A DNA stretch of 64,000 bases from Bacteroidales bacterium (GTDB lineage: Bacteria > Bacteroidota > Bacteroidia > Bacteroidales > JAQUTK01). Under the pieces are notes generated by a model. The model saw only the letters and a program-made list of their open reading frames with translations. It ran no database searches and was not told the origin of the DNA. Below, piece after piece: positions 43,620 through 52,314 of the stretch. A program made the translations under genes and the position numbers. Position 1 is the stretch's first letter. Each line of letters opens with the position of its first letter. The stretch is taken from positions 1 through 64,000 of the forward strand of contig JAQUTK010000004.1 in assembly GCA_028709785.1 (NCBI GenBank). Direction: 5' to 3'.

Positions 43620-44393
43620 TTATTCAATAACTCTGATTTTAATATTGCGATAATATACATCATTTCCATGATCTTGTAATCCAATATATCCATCGTGGTC
43701 TGCACCACCAATGTTGATAAATGACTCTACACCTTTAAACTTGCAGCCATCAACCATTTTTTTCCAATCATCTGTCCACAAATGGTATTCAACCACATTC
43801 TCACCATTTTGTTTGTGTACGACTGTTCCTTGATATACAAGTACACCACCCGTGTTCCATTCACCAAAAGGCTTTGCATTTTGTGGTTTTGCAGGAATCA
43901 TATCATACAAAGAAGCTGCTTGTCTGTTATTATCTTTACCAAGCAAAGCATCCGGATGGTTTGCATTGTCAAGAATCTGGTATTCCGGAGCAGATTTGTA
44001 AATAGGTTCTCCTTCTACTTCTTGTGCCAGATAGAATACTCCACTATTTGCACCCTTGGTTACTTTGTATTCGAAAGACAACTCGAAATTCTTAAACTTC
44101 TGATCAAAGATGATATCACCACCATCCTTAGCACCAGCTTCACCGTTACCTGATCCGTTGATCTTGAGGCAACCATCTTCAATAGTCCAGGCTTTTGGCA
44201 TGTCTGCACGGTTATAACCTCTCCATCCTTTCAGTGAAGTTCCATCAAACAAAGTAATCCATCCATCATTTTGTTGAACAGAATCAACTGCGACTGGTTC
44301 TGCTTCTGCTTTTTCTTGTTTTGCAGATGAACTGCATGATGCTGATCCGATAATCATCATGACACTGAATAAATAAAAAATACGTTTCATCAT
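43620..44393 (-). CDS. DUF1080 lipoprotein (3-keto-glycoside hydrolase family)
   Basis: A 257-residue envelope lipoprotein (lipobox IGSASC, C20). The jelly-roll DUF1080 domain covers about 45-257: WITLFDGTSLKGWRGYN, GGDIIFDQKFKNFELSFEYKV, GANSGVFYLAQEVEG, APEYQILDNANH and the terminal YRNIKIRVIE. Recent work assigns family members to the cleavage of 3-keto-glycosides after a Gfo/Idh/MocA enzyme has oxidised C3 of the sugar. The gene before it is exactly such an oxidoreductase, 23 bp upstream, so the two probably form one pathway. The sugar substrate is not readable. Confidence 0.88.
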   Translation of the reverse strand: MMKRIFYLFSVMMIIGSASCSSSAKQEKAEAEPVAVDSVQQNDGWITLFDGTSLKGWRGYNRADMPKAWTIEDGCLKINGSGNGEAGAKDGGDIIFDQKFKNFELSFEYKVTKGANSGVFYLAQEVEGEPIYKSAPEYQILDNANHPDALLGKDNNRQAASLYDMIPAKPQNAKPFGEWNTGGVLVYQGTVVHKQNGENVVEYHLWTDDWKKMVDGCKFKGVESFINIGGADHDGYIGLQDHGNDVYYRNIKIRVIE

Positions 44394-44416
44394 TAATAAT
44401 GTTTGTTGTTTATAAA

Positions 44417-45889
44417 TTATTTGGGCATATCACATAGTTTCCATCCGTCACGATAGTCATGCTTAATCAATTTGGCTGCAAATTGTTTTGCATTCATCGG
44501 ATCGGTATAGGTCTTATTGAAAGTCGGATGACCGTTATGGATAGAGAATCCATCTTCTTTCATAATCTTGATTTCTTCATTGTCACCGATGTTTGTGAAC
44601 TGCATGTTTTCACCATCCCATTGCAATACACGATTCAGTGATTGTAAGCGTACACCTAATACTCCCATCACTACCATTTCATTAAACGGACATGCGTCGC
44701 CGAAGTGTGAAGCGGTTGGTACACGGTTGGCCGCACTTTCTTTACATGCACGCACCCAGTCCATTTCATGAGAAACCTCTACTTTACGCATCGTTGTTGG
44801 AGCCGGAAGTGATCTTCCTGACAACAAGAATGGATTCACACCATAACAACCACAGATCAAAGTATCTTTCGTACCGTAGAAAATAGCACATCCACCCGAA
44901 TCATTCAACTCTTTTCCAACAGGCAATCCTTGAGGAAGTGGAGGTCTCAGGCCACCATCATACCAGGTAACTTCTACTTGTGGAAGAGCTAACTTCGGCA
45001 TATTTTCACGTGCAGGGAAGACATATTTAACAATTTCTGCATTTGGAGCGCAATCAGTAAGCAATGTGGTTGAACTGGCTTGTACACTGATAGGATAGCC
45101 AAGATTCAACGCTTTAAAGATCGGATGCATAATATGACAAGCCATATCTCCAAGAGCACCAGTACCGAAATCCCACCATCCGCGCCAGTTCCATGGATGA
45201 TAGATTGAATTATAAGGACGAGTGGGTGCCGGTCCGAGGAAAAGATCCCAATTCAATGTTTCAGGCACCACATCCTCTTTAGTTGGTCGAGGAAGTCCTT
45301 GTGGCCAGATAGGACGGTCAGTAAAAGTATCAACTCTCGTTACTTCACCAATCATTCCACTCCAGATAGCTTCACAAGTCTGACGTACGCCTTCTCCTGA
45401 TGAACCTTGGTTACCCATTTGAGTAGCTACTTTATATTTATCAGCCAACTTACCGAGCAAACGGGATTCATACACCGTGTGAGTCAACGGTTTCTGTACA
45501 TACACGTGTTTACCCATAGTCATTGCTTCAGAAGCAATAATAGCGTGAGTATGGTCTGCTGTAGCAACAACGACAGCATCAATTGATTTACCCAATTCCT
45601 GATACATCTTGCGGTAATCATAATAGCGTTTTGCTTTTGGATATGCCTCGAATGTTCCTTTTGCATAACTCCAGTCTACGTCTGCAAGTGCAACAATATT
45701 CTGAGATTTCAGGTTACCGAGGTTAGAAGCTCCCATACCACCAACACCGATACCTGCGATATTTAGTTTGTCACTGGGAGCTACGTGTCCTAATTTGCTT
45801 CCCATCACGATGCTGGGGACAACCGTAAGACCGATCGCAGCAGTCGCACTTTTTTGAAGAAATGATCTTCTTGAAAATTTGTTTGCCAT
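44417..45889 (-). CDS. Gfo/Idh/MocA-family oxidoreductase with Tat signal
   Basis: A 490-residue NAD(P)-dependent sugar oxidoreductase. The twin-arginine signal (SRRSFLQKSATAAIGLTVVP, RR at 7-8) means it is exported with its cofactor bound. The Rossmann motif is IAGIGVGGMGASN, and the catalytic lysine lies in YVQKPL (the family EKP motif). It belongs to the secreted branch found next to DUF1080 genes in Bacteroidetes, where C3 oxidation of glycosides is the proposed role. It leads a two-gene operon with a -7 box at 45927-45934. Confidence 0.9.
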   Translation of the reverse strand: MANKFSRRSFLQKSATAAIGLTVVPSIVMGSKLGHVAPSDKLNIAGIGVGGMGASNLGNLKSQNIVALADVDWSYAKGTFEAYPKAKRYYDYRKMYQELGKSIDAVVVATADHTHAIIASEAMTMGKHVYVQKPLTHTVYESRLLGKLADKYKVATQMGNQGSSGEGVRQTCEAIWSGMIGEVTRVDTFTDRPIWPQGLPRPTKEDVVPETLNWDLFLGPAPTRPYNSIYHPWNWRGWWDFGTGALGDMACHIMHPIFKALNLGYPISVQASSTTLLTDCAPNAEIVKYVFPARENMPKLALPQVEVTWYDGGLRPPLPQGLPVGKELNDSGGCAIFYGTKDTLICGCYGVNPFLLSGRSLPAPTTMRKVEVSHEMDWVRACKESAANRVPTASHFGDACPFNEMVVMGVLGVRLQSLNRVLQWDGENMQFTNIGDNEEIKIMKEDGFSIHNGHPTFNKTYTDPMNAKQFAAKLIKHDYRDGWKLCDMPK

Positions 45890-45926
45890 GTAAATATGAT
45901 TTTAAAGGTTCAAATAATTATGGCGT

Positions 45927-45934
45927 CAAATATA
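45927..45934 (-). promoter_or_regulatory. Predicted -7 box of the Gfo/Idh-DUF1080 operon
   Basis: Minus-strand TATATTTG (TAnnTTTG), 37 bp before the ATG at 45889; a TTG lies about 23 nt upstream. Confidence 0.5.
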
Positions 45935-46066
45935 CTGTTTCCTGATGAAACGGTCACCAATTAATTGTAAATATTTTTATTTCTTACAACAGTTTAATAC
46001 AAGATGAGAAGAGCCTCTATTCCCTTTTTGTTTCGCTCTTTAGTGTACGGATCGAAAAAAATAATA

Positions 46067-46074
46067 TATCTTTG
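46067..46074 (+). promoter_or_regulatory. Predicted -7 box of the carboxynorspermidine dehydrogenase operon
   Basis: TATCTTTG (TAnnTTTG), 42 bp before the ATG at 46117. Confidence 0.55.
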
Positions 46075-46116
46075 TCCAGCTTTACAAAAAAACAGTACTA
46101 ATATACGATTAAAGGA

Positions 46117-47310
46117 ATGGGAAAAGTTCTTATCATTGGTGCCGGCGGTGTCGGCAGCGTTGTAGCCCATAAAGTGGCACAAAACCCGGAAGTTTTCGAC
46201 GAAATAGTTTTAGCAAGCCGCACAAAGTCAAAATGTGACGCAATTGCAGCAGCCATTGGCGGCAACCGGATTACGACGGATCAGGTGGATGCCGATCAGG
46301 TGGAGGAACTTGTTGCTTTATTTGCCAGACACAAGCCTGATATTGTCATTAATGTTGCTCTGCCATATCAGGATCTGACCATCATGGATGCGTGCCTGAT
46401 TGCCGGAGTTAACTATCTGGATACAGCCAATTATGAGCCACGTGATGAAGCTCATTTTGAATATAGCTGGCAGTGGGCCTATCAGGAGCGTTTCAAACAA
46501 GCAGGACTGACAGCCATACTCGGATGTGGATTTGACCCGGGTGTAAGTGGTATATATACTGCTTATGCAGCCAAACATCATTTTGACGAAATTCATTACC
46601 TGGATATTGTTGATTGCAATGCCGGTGATCATGGAAAAGCTTTTGCAACAAACTTCAATCCGGAAATCAATATCCGTGAAGTTACCCAAAAAGGAAAATA
46701 TTATAAAGACGGGCAGTGGGTAGTTACAGAACCACATGAGATTCACAAACCTCTTACCTACCCCAATATTGGTCCGCGTGAATCATATGTGATCTATCAC
46801 GAAGAATTGGAATCTCTGACCAAGAACTTCCCGACAATCAAACAGGCTCGTTTCTGGATGACGTTCGGTCAGGAATATCTGACTCACCTGCGCGTGATTC
46901 AGAACATTGGAATGGCACGTATAGATGAAGTTGAATATAACGGTGTAAAAATCGTTCCTATTCAATTTCTGAAAGCTGTGCTTCCCGACCCGGGTGATCT
47001 TGGAAAGAACTATCACGGCGAGACATCTATCGGCTGCCGAATCCGTGGTATCAAAGAGGGTAAAGAACTTACATATTATGTATATAATAATTGCAGCCAC
47101 GAGGCAGCATTTAAAGAAACCGGAGCACAGGGTGTCAGTTACACAACCGGAGTACCGGCAATGATCGGGGCCATGATGTTTCTTTCCGGAAAGTGGAAAA
47201 AGCCCGGCGTATTTAATGTGGAAGAGTTTGATCCGGATCCATTCATGGCAGAACTGAACAAACAGGGACTTCCCTGGCACGAAGAATTCAATAAAGATCT
47301 GGAATTGTAA
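46117..47310 (+). CDS. Carboxynorspermidine/carboxyspermidine dehydrogenase
   Basis: A 397-residue member of the saccharopine dehydrogenase-like family. The Rossmann motif GAGGVGSVVAHKVAQ opens the protein, and GCGFDPGVSGIYTAYAAKH plus DCNAGDHGKAFATNFNPEINIRE are signatures of the polyamine branch. It should condense aspartate semialdehyde with putrescine (or diaminopropane) to the carboxylated triamine, the alternative spermidine route of gut Bacteroidetes. The decarboxylase that completes the route is not in the window. It is followed 2 bp later by a thioredoxin gene; whether these share a function is unclear. Confidence 0.9.
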   Translation: MGKVLIIGAGGVGSVVAHKVAQNPEVFDEIVLASRTKSKCDAIAAAIGGNRITTDQVDADQVEELVALFARHKPDIVINVALPYQDLTIMDACLIAGVNYLDTANYEPRDEAHFEYSWQWAYQERFKQAGLTAILGCGFDPGVSGIYTAYAAKHHFDEIHYLDIVDCNAGDHGKAFATNFNPEINIREVTQKGKYYKDGQWVVTEPHEIHKPLTYPNIGPRESYVIYHEELESLTKNFPTIKQARFWMTFGQEYLTHLRVIQNIGMARIDEVEYNGVKIVPIQFLKAVLPDPGDLGKNYHGETSIGCRIRGIKEGKELTYYVYNNCSHEAAFKETGAQGVSYTTGVPAMIGAMMFLSGKWKKPGVFNVEEFDPDPFMAELNKQGLPWHEEFNKDLEL

Positions 47311-47312
47311 AA

Positions 47313-47576
47313 ATGGAAATAAAAGTATTAGCAACGAAAGGATGTGCTAATTGTCATGCATTTTATGAAGCAGTATTGAAAGCTGTTGCTGAACTTCAGT
47401 TGGATGCTACCGTAACTAAAGTCGATGATATTATAGGTATTCTATCGTATGGACTATCACGTATCCCGGGCTTAGTTGTAGATGGGAAAATAATCCACTA
47501 TGGCAGCTATCTATCTTTGAAAGAGATAAAAGAGTTACTCAAAAAACAAACTTCTTCTTCGGATGGATTGGATTAA
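47313..47576 (+). CDS. Small thioredoxin-like protein (CANC active site)
   Basis: An 87-residue thioredoxin-fold protein without a signal peptide. The active site is C11-A-N-C14 in ATKGCANCHAFYEAV, and the cis-proline region is in SRIPGLVVDGK. It resembles the small archaeal/anaerobe thioredoxin (MTH895/TM0996) type. Its last 14 bp overlap the next gene, which encodes a CcdA-like membrane protein, so the pair probably exchanges reducing equivalents between cytoplasm and membrane. Confidence 0.88.
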   Translation: MEIKVLATKGCANCHAFYEAVLKAVAELQLDATVTKVDDIIGILSYGLSRIPGLVVDGKIIHYGSYLSLKEIKELLKKQTSSSDGLD

Positions 47577-48279
47577 TTCGTTGATTAACAACGGACAGAC
47601 TCCGTGGATCTCTGCTGCTCTACTTGGGTTTATCAATGCAGTGAGCCATTGTCTGCTAGCCACAAACATTGCCGCGATTTGCTTCATCACAAAAGAGATG
47701 AAATCGCCCCGAAAGATTTTCATAAATGGAGTTTATTATCTTCTGGGGCGTACTTTTACATATGTAGTACTTGCATTTATTGTATTGAATATCATCCGGG
47801 AAGGGTTTAATCTGGATCTTATTCAAGAAGTAATGGGGCATTACGGCGACATTTTAATCGGTCCGCTACTGCTATTGGCTGGTGTAATAATGCTCTTTGC
47901 TGATCGTATCAGTCTTCCTTCCGTCAACATAGGGGTGAGCCATAAATTGGAAGACTGGGCTCGGAAAAGTTATTTTGGTTCATTTGTCCTGGGAGTGGTA
48001 TTGGCATTAGCTTTTTGTCCGACGAGTGCTTTCCTCTTCTTTGGAATGCTGATTCCTCTCTCCGCCTCTTCTTCTGAAGGACCTTTTCTTCCGCTTATTT
48101 TTGCCATTACCACAGCTCTGCCTGTACTTATCGCCATTTGGATATTAGTGTACAGCTATTCCAAACTCAATTCATTCTTTGATAAAATGCAGCTTGCCGG
48201 TAAATGGTTTCGCATTACCGTAAGCTGCATTCTTATTTTGACAGCGTTGTTTCTTCTCTTCTCCCATCACGAACATTAA
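47563..48279 (+). CDS. CcdA/DsbD-like membrane thiol transporter (ArsG-like annotation possible)
   Basis: A 238-residue membrane protein with six predicted helices (about 15-40, 55-80, 95-112, 136-160, 172-195, 210-233). Cysteines in helix 1 (C30, C40) and helix 4 (C152 in ALAFCPTSAFLFFG) match the redox pair of the CcdA/DsbD transmembrane module. Such proteins pass electrons from cytoplasmic thioredoxin to the periplasm. Similar proteins are sometimes annotated as ArsG-type arsenical efflux permeases; no arsenic gene is nearby. The 14-bp overlap with the thioredoxin gene supports a functional pair. Confidence 0.8.
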   Translation: MDWINSLINNGQTPWISAALLGFINAVSHCLLATNIAAICFITKEMKSPRKIFINGVYYLLGRTFTYVVLAFIVLNIIREGFNLDLIQEVMGHYGDILIGPLLLLAGVIMLFADRISLPSVNIGVSHKLEDWARKSYFGSFVLGVVLALAFCPTSAFLFFGMLIPLSASSSEGPFLPLIFAITTALPVLIAIWILVYSYSKLNSFFDKMQLAGKWFRITVSCILILTALFLLFSHHEH

Positions 48280-48289
48280 TGGATGGGGA

Positions 48290-48311
48290 AAGAGAAGATC
48301 TTTATTCTCTT
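48290..48311. terminator. Weak hairpin between convergent ccdA-like and DUF3857 genes
   Basis: AAGAGAA (48290-48296) with TTCTCTT (48305-48311), 8-nt loop; AT-rich stem touching the DUF3857 stop codon. Weak, kept only because of its position. Confidence 0.3.
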
Positions 48312-50259
48312 ATTTCTTTATAAACGTAATCCTCTTTGAGTTTTGTTCATTCAGGGATTGGAAGAACTTGAAGAATGATTCATATTCATCTGTGGAATAG
48401 AAGGCCTTTTTCGCCTGATAGTCCACACGGCACATTAATTGCTGACCATTGCACTCGATAAGAATCTGAGCTTGTAAACTACCATTGGCAGTTTGCAGAC
48501 GGAAAGGCTGAGGAATAGCTTCCGGAACAAAGCCTTCGGGAAGAGTGATATTAACAATCTGCTGGAATCTCTCCACATAGGGTAGATCTACCGGAAGAAG
48601 ACGCTCCTTTACAACAGGAATCTTCTTTTGAAACATCACCATCGGATTGATGGATATTTTATCTCCCTCAATCTTTGTACCAGGATCTGTGATAACATAA
48701 TCGACTTGAAAGAAACTGCGATTCTCTCCCCACTTTGAATTCATGGATGAAAGTGTTGCCCCATCGGGAGTCCATTGAGATGCATACAAAGTATGATTCC
48801 CGTTTGCCATTCCCTCTGCAACAGGAAGAATTGACTCTCCTAAATGACGTTCAGAAACGGCACCTGTTAATTCGCCTTTATCATTGAAGCTTGCATTTAT
48901 TGTACGTACTGATGAACCATCAAATTTAGAAAGATCCATCCACATGGCGGCTGCATCCCGCAGGATCAGCGATCTTTCCACAAGATCATTGATAGGTAGT
49001 GTATTAACACCGGAAGCAGGTGAAGTGGCATCCAGGCAATAGACATTACCCTTATCAATTACTCCCACAATCACATGGTTCATAGCATTCATATTATTAT
49101 GCTTCAAATCTATCAACCCCATATCACGTGTACGAAGTACAATAGGACTAGCCTCATAACCGGCCTGACGTGCAAGGATCAGCAACAACAGATTCATATC
49201 CGCACTGTTTCCTTTCTTTGACTTTAAGGCTCCTGCAATGTCTTCCGGATAAATGGAATATACTTTGTTCCACTCCATATTGTTTCGAACCAAGTCCAGG
49301 AGAGCCATTATACGCATCTCTACTTTACCGGCAGGAATAGCTTTTACAGCATCATTCAAATAAGATGCTTTTAATGGATCTGCAAATCGAGGTTGATTTT
49401 TAAAAGCTGAGGCAACATTATCCCAGTTGGTTATAAATTCCTGAGGTGCACGTTTCGGAATTCGGATGAAATCAAGGTAGAAATTTACAGAAGTGCGATA
49501 GTCTTCGGGACACATCAGATAATCGGATAGAGGTAAAAATGACGGGAGATTTTTAGCAGTCATGGTCATCTCGTTACTGTGTTCAGAGAACAATGTATTG
49601 GACATGAAACCAAAATTCTGAGATACGTTTACTTCCAACACTTCTATTGGTAATCCAATACGCTTTATATCATAATAGAGATATTCCGGAACCGTTATTC
49701 GATAAGTAGCATCAACAACAGGGATGTCGCGTTGAACCTTCCACGGTCGTAAAGATTCCAGCTGACTGGAAACCAATGTATATGTAAACTCAACCACAGA
49801 GCCGACTTTTGCTCCGGACAAAGATATGACTTTCTGATGTTCGGTGGGAGAAAGAGCGATATCTTTTATCCCGTTTTTCTTTGAAATATACTTGCCCGCA
49901 AACTTTTTCCCGTTCCAGTTAAAGACGGCGGCAGAGATTTTTTTCACCTGTTCGGGCTTATCAGCAGAAGCGATACTATAGTTTACGCGTGTAGTTGCAT
50001 ACTTTAGCCCTTCTTCTTTTAATATCTTAATGCGAACAAAATGGTCTGTTTCATAATGGAATGTATCATTCTTAAATACAAACCGTGTCGCAATCTCTTC
50101 TTTTAGCAATACAGCCGAAGCATCAGGCTCACTTGGCAAAGAAGCAGCAAACAGCGTCTCTTCCGGTATTGCACCCATCTTTGAATACAGCTCCTGAGCT
50201 GAAACATACAGGCTACTCAGAAATAAAACAGCAGAGAACAAGAATAATTTTCTTTTCAT
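48310..50259 (-). CDS. Exported DUF3857/transglutaminase-like protein
   Basis: A 649-residue secreted or envelope protein with a signal peptide (1-21, ending VSAQ). An N-terminal DUF3857 beta-domain (about 50-250) is followed by a transglutaminase-like core (about 280-430) and a C-terminal DUF2569-type beta region. The position of the catalytic cysteine of transglutaminases reads GNSADMN, that is Ser instead of Cys, while the later NHVIVGV histidine and LDATSP aspartate are kept. It is therefore probably not a protease or cross-linker of the usual kind. It is transcribed alone from a -7 box at 50295-50302. Function unknown. Confidence 0.8.
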   Translation of the reverse strand: MKRKLFLFSAVLFLSSLYVSAQELYSKMGAIPEETLFAASLPSEPDASAVLLKEEIATRFVFKNDTFHYETDHFVRIKILKEEGLKYATTRVNYSIASADKPEQVKKISAAVFNWNGKKFAGKYISKKNGIKDIALSPTEHQKVISLSGAKVGSVVEFTYTLVSSQLESLRPWKVQRDIPVVDATYRITVPEYLYYDIKRIGLPIEVLEVNVSQNFGFMSNTLFSEHSNEMTMTAKNLPSFLPLSDYLMCPEDYRTSVNFYLDFIRIPKRAPQEFITNWDNVASAFKNQPRFADPLKASYLNDAVKAIPAGKVEMRIMALLDLVRNNMEWNKVYSIYPEDIAGALKSKKGNSADMNLLLLILARQAGYEASPIVLRTRDMGLIDLKHNNMNAMNHVIVGVIDKGNVYCLDATSPASGVNTLPINDLVERSLILRDAAAMWMDLSKFDGSSVRTINASFNDKGELTGAVSERHLGESILPVAEGMANGNHTLYASQWTPDGATLSSMNSKWGENRSFFQVDYVITDPGTKIEGDKISINPMVMFQKKIPVVKERLLPVDLPYVERFQQIVNITLPEGFVPEAIPQPFRLQTANGSLQAQILIECNGQQLMCRVDYQAKKAFYSTDEYESFFKFFQSLNEQNSKRITFIKK

Positions 50260-50294
50260 GGTTGTGTTTTGTTATTGTTTTTTCTAAAGTATGA

Positions 50295-50302
50295 CAAATA
50301 TA
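50295..50302 (-). promoter_or_regulatory. Predicted -7 box of the DUF3857 gene
   Basis: Minus-strand TATATTTG (TAnnTTTG), 35 bp before the ATG at 50259. Confidence 0.5.
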
Positions 50303-50436
50303 ATGCTTTTCAGATAAAAACTCAATTGTTTACGAATTTATTTTCATCCTTAAAAGAATCAAGATAGTAATGATAAGATGTCATTCGTAATTCAACTACT
50401 ACTCATAACTCAATATTCAAAGTGAACATACGTGAC

Positions 50437-50790
50437 CTAAGTCCTCTTTCCTTGTTTGCTCAAGACTACATCAATCCTCTGGGATGTGATCAGACATCCT
50501 TTGGGTAAAGAGTTTATCCAGGGCAGAATATATTCAGAGAAACGATCAATCTTCTCTGACTGATCAATAATCTCAACTACAACTGGTATCTTTTCTGTTA
50601 TCTCCCAAAACTTATCGGAATGGAGTTCCAGACTTGCACCATATCCCATCACACCTTTATAAACAGTAATACCCGCCATTCCATAATGTTTAGCTTTATA
50701 TGCAATGGCTTCGTACAAAGATGTATGTTCCGCTTTGTCTGTGTTACTGATGTAGATACGCAACACTTTTGCCTCCCCTTCAATTTCCAT
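50437..50790 (-). CDS. DUF190 protein associated with CrcB
   Basis: A 117-residue cytoplasmic protein of the DUF190 family (LRIYISNTDKAEHTSLYEAI, GMAGITVYKGVMGYG, IPVVVEIIDQSEKI), a ferredoxin-like, PII-resembling fold. Genes of this family commonly sit next to crcB, and here it starts 3 bp after the crcB stop. A regulatory or sensing role in fluoride export is plausible but not shown. Confidence 0.88.
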   Translation of the reverse strand: MEIEGEAKVLRIYISNTDKAEHTSLYEAIAYKAKHYGMAGITVYKGVMGYGASLELHSDKFWEITEKIPVVVEIIDQSEKIDRFSEYILPWINSLPKGCLITSQRIDVVLSKQGKRT

Positions 50791-50793
50791 ATC

Positions 50794-51180
50794 CTATAAT
50801 GATTTAATGATCAAATGTCCGACATAGGTAGCAGTAAGTCCAAGAAAAACACTTAGTAAGGTGTAGAAAACAAAAATAAAATAGTTCTGATCTTTGATCA
50901 AAAGAAAATCCTCATTGACAAATGTGGAAAATGTGGTAAAACCACCGCAAAGTCCAACGGTAAGAAAGAGCTTCAAGTCTGTATTCATCAGATGCCCTCT
51001 TTCGAAGAGACCATAAAACAATCCAATCAGAAGACATCCTAATATATTAACAAGAAAGGTAGCCCATGGAAAAGAATGCTGAAATGAATGTTCTACGTAG
51101 CGGGACAAAAGAAAGCGAAAGATTCCTCCAATACAACTTCCTATTCCAACAAATAATATGGATCTGATCATCTGCAGCAA
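50794..51180 (-). CDS. crcB: Fluoride channel CrcB (Fluc)
   Basis: A 128-residue membrane protein with four helices. GSCIGGIFRFLLSRY, TFLVNILGCLLIGLFYGL and GLCGGFTTFSTFVNED contain the invariant Asn and the TTFSTF motif that lines the fluoride pathway. It acts as an antiparallel dimer that lets fluoride leave the cell. I looked for a fluoride riboswitch in the leader (51181-51255) and saw none. Confidence 0.95.
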   Translation of the reverse strand: MLQMIRSILFVGIGSCIGGIFRFLLSRYVEHSFQHSFPWATFLVNILGCLLIGLFYGLFERGHLMNTDLKLFLTVGLCGGFTTFSTFVNEDFLLIKDQNYFIFVFYTLLSVFLGLTATYVGHLIIKSL

Positions 51181-51254
51181 ACTTTTATATTCTACATTTT
51201 ATTTTATAGGTAATGACTCAAGGCAAAAAGAATGAATTAATTTCTCTATACCTG

Positions 51255-51262
51255 CAAATATA
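51255..51262 (-). promoter_or_regulatory. Predicted -7 box of crcB-DUF190
   Basis: Minus-strand TATATTTG (TAnnTTTG). The start site near 51249 gives a leader of about 70 nt. Confidence 0.5.
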
Positions 51263-51342
51263 ATACAAATGTATGGATTAATATCCGAAAAGATACTTTC
51301 TATCAAAACATATCATCAAGCGTTGATAATTATAATCATACA

Positions 51343-51381
51343 AAACCCGCCATTATCGGAAGAATCCGTTACAGCGGGTTT
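51343..51381 (-). terminator. Terminator downstream of pstS
   Basis: AAACCCGC (51343-51350) pairs with GCGGGTTT (51374-51381). The loop contains a second short stem (CGGA/TCCG). On the minus strand it is followed by TTTTGTATG. It lies about 50 bp after the pstS stop. Confidence 0.7.
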
Positions 51382-51431
51382 GACCTGAGAAAAAAGCTAT
51401 TCACACTTCCAGGCTTGTAGGAAAGGTTTAG

Positions 51432-52247
51432 TTATTTTAAAGTGATGTACCCTACTTCCTCAATAATTTTCTGTCCCTTTTGAGAAAGAACATAGTCAAC
51501 CAAAGCCTTCACATCCGCTTTAGCAGCCTTGTTATAATAATAGAAGAGAGGGCGAACAACCGGATAGCTTTTGTCTTTGGCTGACTGTACTGATGGGGCT
51601 ACATAACTTTTTCCTTTGTCATAAGAGACCTTTACTGCTTTAACATTCTTATTCAGATACGCAAGTCCGACATATCCAATGGCACCTTTTGTCTGAGAGA
51701 CAGACTGAATGATTGCGCCGGTTGCCGGCATGGATAGAATAGAGCTCATATAGTTCTTATTCTTCAGCACACTTTCCTTGAAAAATTCATAGGTTCCGGA
51801 AGATGTCTCACGCGAATAACATACTATCTTGAGATCAGATCCGCCTACTTGTTTCCAGTTGGTTATTTTGCCGGTAAAGATTCCTTCAAGCTGTTCACGA
51901 GTCAATTGACTTACAGGATTTGAGGGATTAATAACGACAGCCAAAGCATCATATGCAATAATCGTCTCGGTAGCTGTTCTTCCTGCTTCCTGTAACTTGA
52001 CCTTCTCATCAAATTTAATTTTTCTGGAAGCCATTGCAATGTCTGTAGTTCCTGCGACAAGCGCAGCAATACCAACACCACTACCACCTCCTGTTACTGT
52101 AACTGTCTTTGATGGGTTTTCTTTCATATACTTCTCAGCAACTTCCTGAGATACAGGAAGTACTGTATCACTTCCTTTAATTGTCTGCGCATTTATATTC
52201 ATTACGAATGCACTTGCCATAATGGCTAATACTGCTAATCTTTTCAT
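51432..52247 (-). CDS. pstS: Phosphate ABC transporter, substrate-binding protein PstS
   Basis: A 271-residue periplasmic phosphate-binding protein with signal peptide (1-20, ending INAQ). The phosphate-binding loops are TIKGSDTVLPVSQEV, TGGGSGVGIAAL, DIAMASRKI and SRETSSGTYEFF. It is 67 bp after the porin gene and on the same strand, so outer-membrane entry and periplasmic capture are probably co-transcribed, away from the divergent permease genes. Residues 104-148 closely resemble a segment found inside PstC of this locus. Confidence 0.95.
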   Translation of the reverse strand: MKRLAVLAIMASAFVMNINAQTIKGSDTVLPVSQEVAEKYMKENPSKTVTVTGGGSGVGIAALVAGTTDIAMASRKIKFDEKVKLQEAGRTATETIIAYDALAVVINPSNPVSQLTREQLEGIFTGKITNWKQVGGSDLKIVCYSRETSSGTYEFFKESVLKNKNYMSSILSMPATGAIIQSVSQTKGAIGYVGLAYLNKNVKAVKVSYDKGKSYVAPSVQSAKDKSYPVVRPLFYYYNKAAKADVKALVDYVLSQKGQKIIEEVGYITLK

Positions 52248-52314
52248 AATTCTTCAATTTAATAAGTTGTTGGTTTTTGAAAAATAGTATTCATATAGTG
52301 ATTAAATCTGTTAC

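Noticed and set aside
46117-47310. Saccharopine dehydrogenase for lysine metabolism
   Set aside because: The GFDPGVSGIYTAYA and DCNAGDHGKAFATNF stretches fit the carboxynorspermidine branch better, and no lysine gene is nearby.
47563-48279. ArsG-type arsenical efflux permease
   Set aside because: No arsR, arsC, arsM or other arsenic gene nearby; the thioredoxin overlap fits a CcdA-like thiol role better. Kept only as an alternative name.
51181-51255. Possible fluoride riboswitch ahead of crcB
   Set aside because: Looked for the conserved pseudoknot core; the short AT-rich leader shows nothing like it.
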